From contig NZ_BPFH01000003.1 in NCBI RefSeq assembly GCF_019655435.1, forward strand, positions 372,001 through 436,000: a DNA stretch of 64,000 nt, given 5' to 3'. The translations under genes and the position numbers were made by a program. The notes below the pieces were generated by a model. It saw nothing but the letters and a program-made list of their open reading frames with translations. It searched no databases and was not told the origin of the DNA. Shown piece by piece: positions 61,214 through 64,000 of this stretch. Every line of letters starts with the position of its first letter. The stretch's first letter is position 1. The DNA comes from Jannaschia pagri (GTDB lineage Bacteria > Pseudomonadota > Alphaproteobacteria > Rhodobacterales > Rhodobacteraceae).

Positions 61214-63025
61214 TCAGAACAGGAAGTCGTCTTCGGTCAGGGGGCCCGGGCCGGATCCGACGACGATGATCGTGGTGTCCTCAAAGCGGATCTCTTGCAA
61301 GGGACCCCAGTGGGTCAGATGCACATCCGCAAAGGTCAGCCCTGTCTGCGACAGATCAAATAGGTCCTGTCCGGCGGTGAAATCCAGGACGACGTCCCGG
61401 CCGTCCGCCCCGTCAAAGACGAACACGTCAAATCCACGCCCACCGACCAAGACGTCGTCGCCATCGCCTCCTTCAAGGGTGTCGCGTCCCTTGCCACCAA
61501 GCAGGATGTCCGTGCCCGACCCGCCGTCCAGCATGTCATTGCCACGCCCGCCCAGGATCTGATCGTCCCCCGTGCCGCCAACAAGGGTGTCATGCCCGGT
61601 GCGCCCCTCTAGACGGTCCTCCCCGGCGCCCCCGTCTAAGCGGTCGTTGCCGTGGCCCCCACTCAGTTGGTCATTGCCGCCAAGACCCAACAAATAGTGT
61701 CCAGCGTCGGGAGCCGCCTGTTCGAGACCGTCAAACCGATCGGCTGTGTCTTGCCCGATCCAAAGGGTCGAGCCGTCCGTGAAGCGGACGTGTTGGGTGT
61801 CGAAGTCCGCCAGCGCGCCCTCGAACGTCAGGGCAAAGGTGCCTTGGGACAGGATCGTCTCGGGGCCACCCGGTGCCGTATCGTCCTCGCGCAGAAGCAT
61901 ATCGGACGCGGACCCCTCAATCAGAAAGGTTTCCGCATCGGGGTCAAAGCTGGCCCAGGCGCTGTCTTGGAGGAGCGCTTCGACGGCCCTCAGCAGCAGG
62001 TCCGTGGGCTCTGCCTGGGAATGGTTCGTAGCGAGCGAAATCACGGTACCCGACTGCACGTGCAGGAACGTCGCCGAATTCGTGCCAAGCGTTCCGCCCT
62101 GAAAACCGATGAACTGCTGGCCATAGATCGTCCCCGAGGACAGCCCGAGGCTTTCGCCCTCTAGGCTGGGGGTGCCATCTGGGGCGCGGAAGTCCAGCAT
62201 TTGCTCCAGCTGCGATTGCGGGAGGAGCGTCTTCGACAGAAACAACGCATCGAAGAAGCGCACCATGTCCGATGTCGTTGATATGGCACCGCCCGCCGCG
62301 CCCGCGTCCCAGGCCACATCGGTCACGTCGAGCAGTTGCCCCGGCACCAGTTCAGCGTAGCCTCGCAACATGCCGTCCTGCGCGCCGTCCGATCTCATGC
62401 TGCTGTTCGTCATGCCAGCGGGCTCAAAAATGCGCGTCGAGATTTGTTCACGAAAGGAGGTGCCGGTGGTCTGCTCTATCAGCTTTTGCAGCAGCAGATA
62501 GTTCGTGTTGGAGTACCCATAGGACGCACCTGGTGGGAAATCCGCAGGTTGACCCGACACGAGGTCCAGCGAGTCATCGACGCCGAAACCACCGGTCGGG
62601 TCGGCCATCAAGGCCTCGATAAAGGCGGGCAGACCCATGTCGCCCGGGATCGTGTCAAAGTCGGGAATGCCAGAGCGATTGGCCAGCACTTCGCGGACCG
62701 TGACCGTTTCGATGTTCGGGATCCCATCCAGCGCTGACACATCCATCTGATCCGCCAAGGGGGCGTCTAGATCGAGCTGACCTTCCTCCACCAATTGGAG
62801 CACGATCACAGAGGTCATCATCTTGGTTTGGGATCCGACCTCGAACCGGTCATCGGTCGTCGCGGGGCGGGTCCCGTCGACCGAGGGGCTGCCCCGGCCA
62901 TCACGAATGGACATCCCACCGCGGGCGATTTCCAACAGGCTGGCCGGGGCGGGGGTGGTCTCGGCAAAGGCATCCAGGACGCGGGCAGGGGCCTCGGACA
63001 GCGTGTTCGGGTTGAAGGGGGTCAT
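61214..63025 (-). CDS. Serine hydrolase (beta-lactamase/D-Ala carboxypeptidase type) with RTX repeats, type I secreted
   Basis: A 603-residue protein. Residues 1-350 form a class C beta-lactamase-like serine hydrolase with SxxK at 65-68 (VGSQTKMM) and YSN at 171-173 (SYGYSNTNY). The third HxG-like motif has become QGG (GFQGGTLG). Residues 448-535 contain about nine calcium-binding RTX nonapeptides (GGNDQLSGG, GGAGEDRLEG, GGRGNDMLDG and others), and the C-terminus ends in TEDDFLF, a typical type I secretion signal. There is no Sec signal. The ATG at 63025 follows AAGAGG by five bases. Export by the ABC/HlyD pair at 51840-54826 is likely. Substrates may be peptidoglycan peptides, esters or lactones. 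Confidence 0.92.
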   Translation of the reverse strand: MTPFNPNTLSEAPARVLDAFAETTPAPASLLEIARGGMSIRDGRGSPSVDGTRPATTDDRFEVGSQTKMMTSVIVLQLVEEGQLDLDAPLADQMDVSALDGIPNIETVTVREVLANRSGIPDFDTIPGDMGLPAFIEALMADPTGGFGVDDSLDLVSGQPADFPPGASYGYSNTNYLLLQKLIEQTTGTSFREQISTRIFEPAGMTNSSMRSDGAQDGMLRGYAELVPGQLLDVTDVAWDAGAAGGAISTTSDMVRFFDALFLSKTLLPQSQLEQMLDFRAPDGTPSLEGESLGLSSGTIYGQQFIGFQGGTLGTNSATFLHVQSGTVISLATNHSQAEPTDLLLRAVEALLQDSAWASFDPDAETFLIEGSASDMLLREDDTAPGGPETILSQGTFALTFEGALADFDTQHVRFTDGSTLWIGQDTADRFDGLEQAAPDAGHYLLGLGGNDQLSGGHGNDRLDGGAGEDRLEGRTGHDTLVGGTGDDQILGGRGNDMLDGGSGTDILLGGKGRDTLEGGDGDDVLVGGRGFDVFVFDGADGRDVVLDFTAGQDLFDLSQTGLTFADVHLTHWGPLQEIRFEDTTIIVVGSGPGPLTEDDFLF

Positions 63026-63260
63026 GGAAACCTCTTGTTCGAATGTCTGGGACGGCGCCTTCAGCGCCAAGGTCCCAATGCCCCCTTCGACCGGTCCTGA
63101 CGTCCGTTTGGATCGGGGCGGACATCGCAGCCGTGTCGCGATGGCAAGGGCGGACAGATCCTAGCCCATGCAGACAAACGCCCGTTGGCCCAGCCCCGGT
63201 CGTTGTCATGCGACATGGCAGCGATTGCGTCCGGCGGATGTCTGCCTATGTCTCTTGGTC

Positions 63261-64000
63261 ATGACCGCATCCCCACCCTTCACTGGCCCGATTCTCATCC
63301 TCGACGACCTGCGCGATGGGGACATGCATCTGTCCGCGTTGATCCTTGGCGGGCCGGATGGGACGCCGCCGCCGCTTCTGGTTGGGGGCGCGCGTATCCC
63401 CTGCACCGTTTTGTCCAGGTTTGCCGAGGTCACCGTCTGGCGCGCGCGCTTTACCCTGGGGCCAGACCTTGGGTCCGACTATGCCTGGAACGGACAGACG
63501 TATTCCGTGGCCTGTGACCTGACGGGCGATTTGCGGTTTGCCTATGTGTCCTGCAACGGGGAGGAACATGGCGACCTGAGCCGGGATCCAGAGGAACGGA
63601 ATGTCATGTGGCGCCGGTTGGGGGCAGACCATGATGCGTCGCCGTTCACCCTGCTGCTCCATGGGGGGGACCAGATTTATGCGGATGAGGTGACCGATGG
63701 CCACCCGCTGACCCGCGACTGGCCGCTCAAGGTGCCAGAGGTAGAGGATGCGGCCGCGTTGTCGGACCTGCGCGGCCACCTGCGCGACGCGTTCGCCCAT
63801 CGGTATGTCGCCCTCTACGCCCAACCCGCATTCGCCAAGCTGGCCGCGCGGGTGCCGTCGCTGATGCAATGGGACGACCACGACATTTGCGATGGCTGGG
63901 GGTCCCTGCCCGAAGAGGCCACGGCGTCTGCGGTGGGGCAGACGCTTTTTGCCGCCGCGCGCGAAGCTACTTTGATCTTTCAGCATGGATGTGTGGATGG
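63261..64000 (+). CDS. PhoD-like metallophosphatase (3' end cut off)
   Basis: An open frame from the ATG at 63261 to the right end of the window, 246 residues visible and no stop. It has the alkaline phosphatase D/PhoD-like metallophosphatase motifs: FAYVSCNG, the metal-binding LLHGGDQIYADEV and MQWDDHDICDGWG. Cytosolic PhoD-like proteins of this kind have no signal peptide, as here. They hydrolyse phosphodiesters or phosphomonoesters, but the substrate is not known. It is divergent from the RTX hydrolase gene across 235 bases in which I see no clear site. Confidence 0.88.
   Translation, partial: MTASPPFTGPILILDDLRDGDMHLSALILGGPDGTPPPLLVGGARIPCTVLSRFAEVTVWRARFTLGPDLGSDYAWNGQTYSVACDLTGDLRFAYVSCNGEEHGDLSRDPEERNVMWRRLGADHDASPFTLLLHGGDQIYADEVTDGHPLTRDWPLKVPEVEDAAALSDLRGHLRDAFAHRYVALYAQPAFAKLAARVPSLMQWDDHDICDGWGSLPEEATASAVGQTLFAAAREATLIFQHGCVD

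Noticed and set aside
1-64000. tRNA genes, rRNA, CRISPR arrays, insertion sequences, prophage genes
   Set aside because: I looked for T-loop motifs, regularly spaced repeats, transposase or integrase motifs and structural phage proteins and saw none that I could support.

Overview
The window looks like a chromosome segment of a marine alphaproteobacterium of the order Rhodobacterales (Roseobacter/Rhodobacteraceae type). The reasons are high GC with strong codon bias, roseobacter-style phenylacetate genes with both a PaaX and a TetR regulator, many single-copy ABC importers, a TGA-N9-TCA iron box, RTX/type I secretion genes, and paired GC-rich hairpins followed by a CATATTTGGGG-like tail that I remember as common between genes in this family. 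Placement below order level cannot be done from this window. I saw no rRNA, tRNA, CRISPR array, transposase or integrase.

Layout. (1) 1-7362: phenylacetate catabolism. A cut-off paaE and a leftward operon paaG-paaI-paaK-tetR-yciI face paaZ-paaX across a short divergent promoter that holds a near-perfect palindrome, the likely TetR (PaaR-type) operator. (2) 7363-13097: 5.7 kb without an intact gene. It is a graveyard of decayed genes, including a membrane protein broken by three TGA codons and fragments resembling a DNase I-like (EEP) enzyme and an ArsR regulator. (3) 13098-24435: an orphan peptide-type binding protein, an acyl-CoA synthetase/acetyltransferase fusion, a D-lactate-type dehydrogenase, a phasin-like protein behind an FNR box, a Crp/Fnr regulator, a response regulator, a hybrid histidine kinase, a DUF2267 protein and a class IV aminotransferase. 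(4) 24483-31207: PutA, a ferric-iron binding protein behind an iron-rhodo box, and a ferric permease on the opposite strand. (5) 31304-38397: a LacI regulator, a perfect 18-bp operator, a DUF1989-GcvT fusion enzyme and a betaine-type ABC importer. This reads as a regulated import and catabolism unit for a quaternary or methylated compound.

(6) 38497-50688: a compact leftward alginate-like operon, alg8-alg44-algG-algI-algJ-algX-algF followed by a Sel1-repeat protein. The AlgX homologue carries an N-terminal Sel1/TPR region (a possible AlgK-AlgX fusion) and a DIGL-repeat insert. The AlgG homologue lacks the DPHD motif and Alg44 lacks the PilZ RxxxR motif, so the polymer and its control may differ from Pseudomonas alginate. 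No algD, algE or algL is present here.

(7) 50982-63025: the most unusual part. An Asp/Asn beta-hydroxylase-family gene and a type I secretion ABC exporter/HlyD pair flank a leftward set. That set holds an active plus inactive M16 peptidase pair, a 49-codon membrane protein, a Gly-rich bacteriocin-like small protein, a fusion of an M3-like metallopeptidase with a HlyC-type lysine acyltransferase, a membrane AraC regulator and a serine hydrolase with RTX repeats. I propose a secreted, post-translationally modified peptide or protein system. (8) A PhoD-like phosphatase gene starts at 63261 and runs off the right end.
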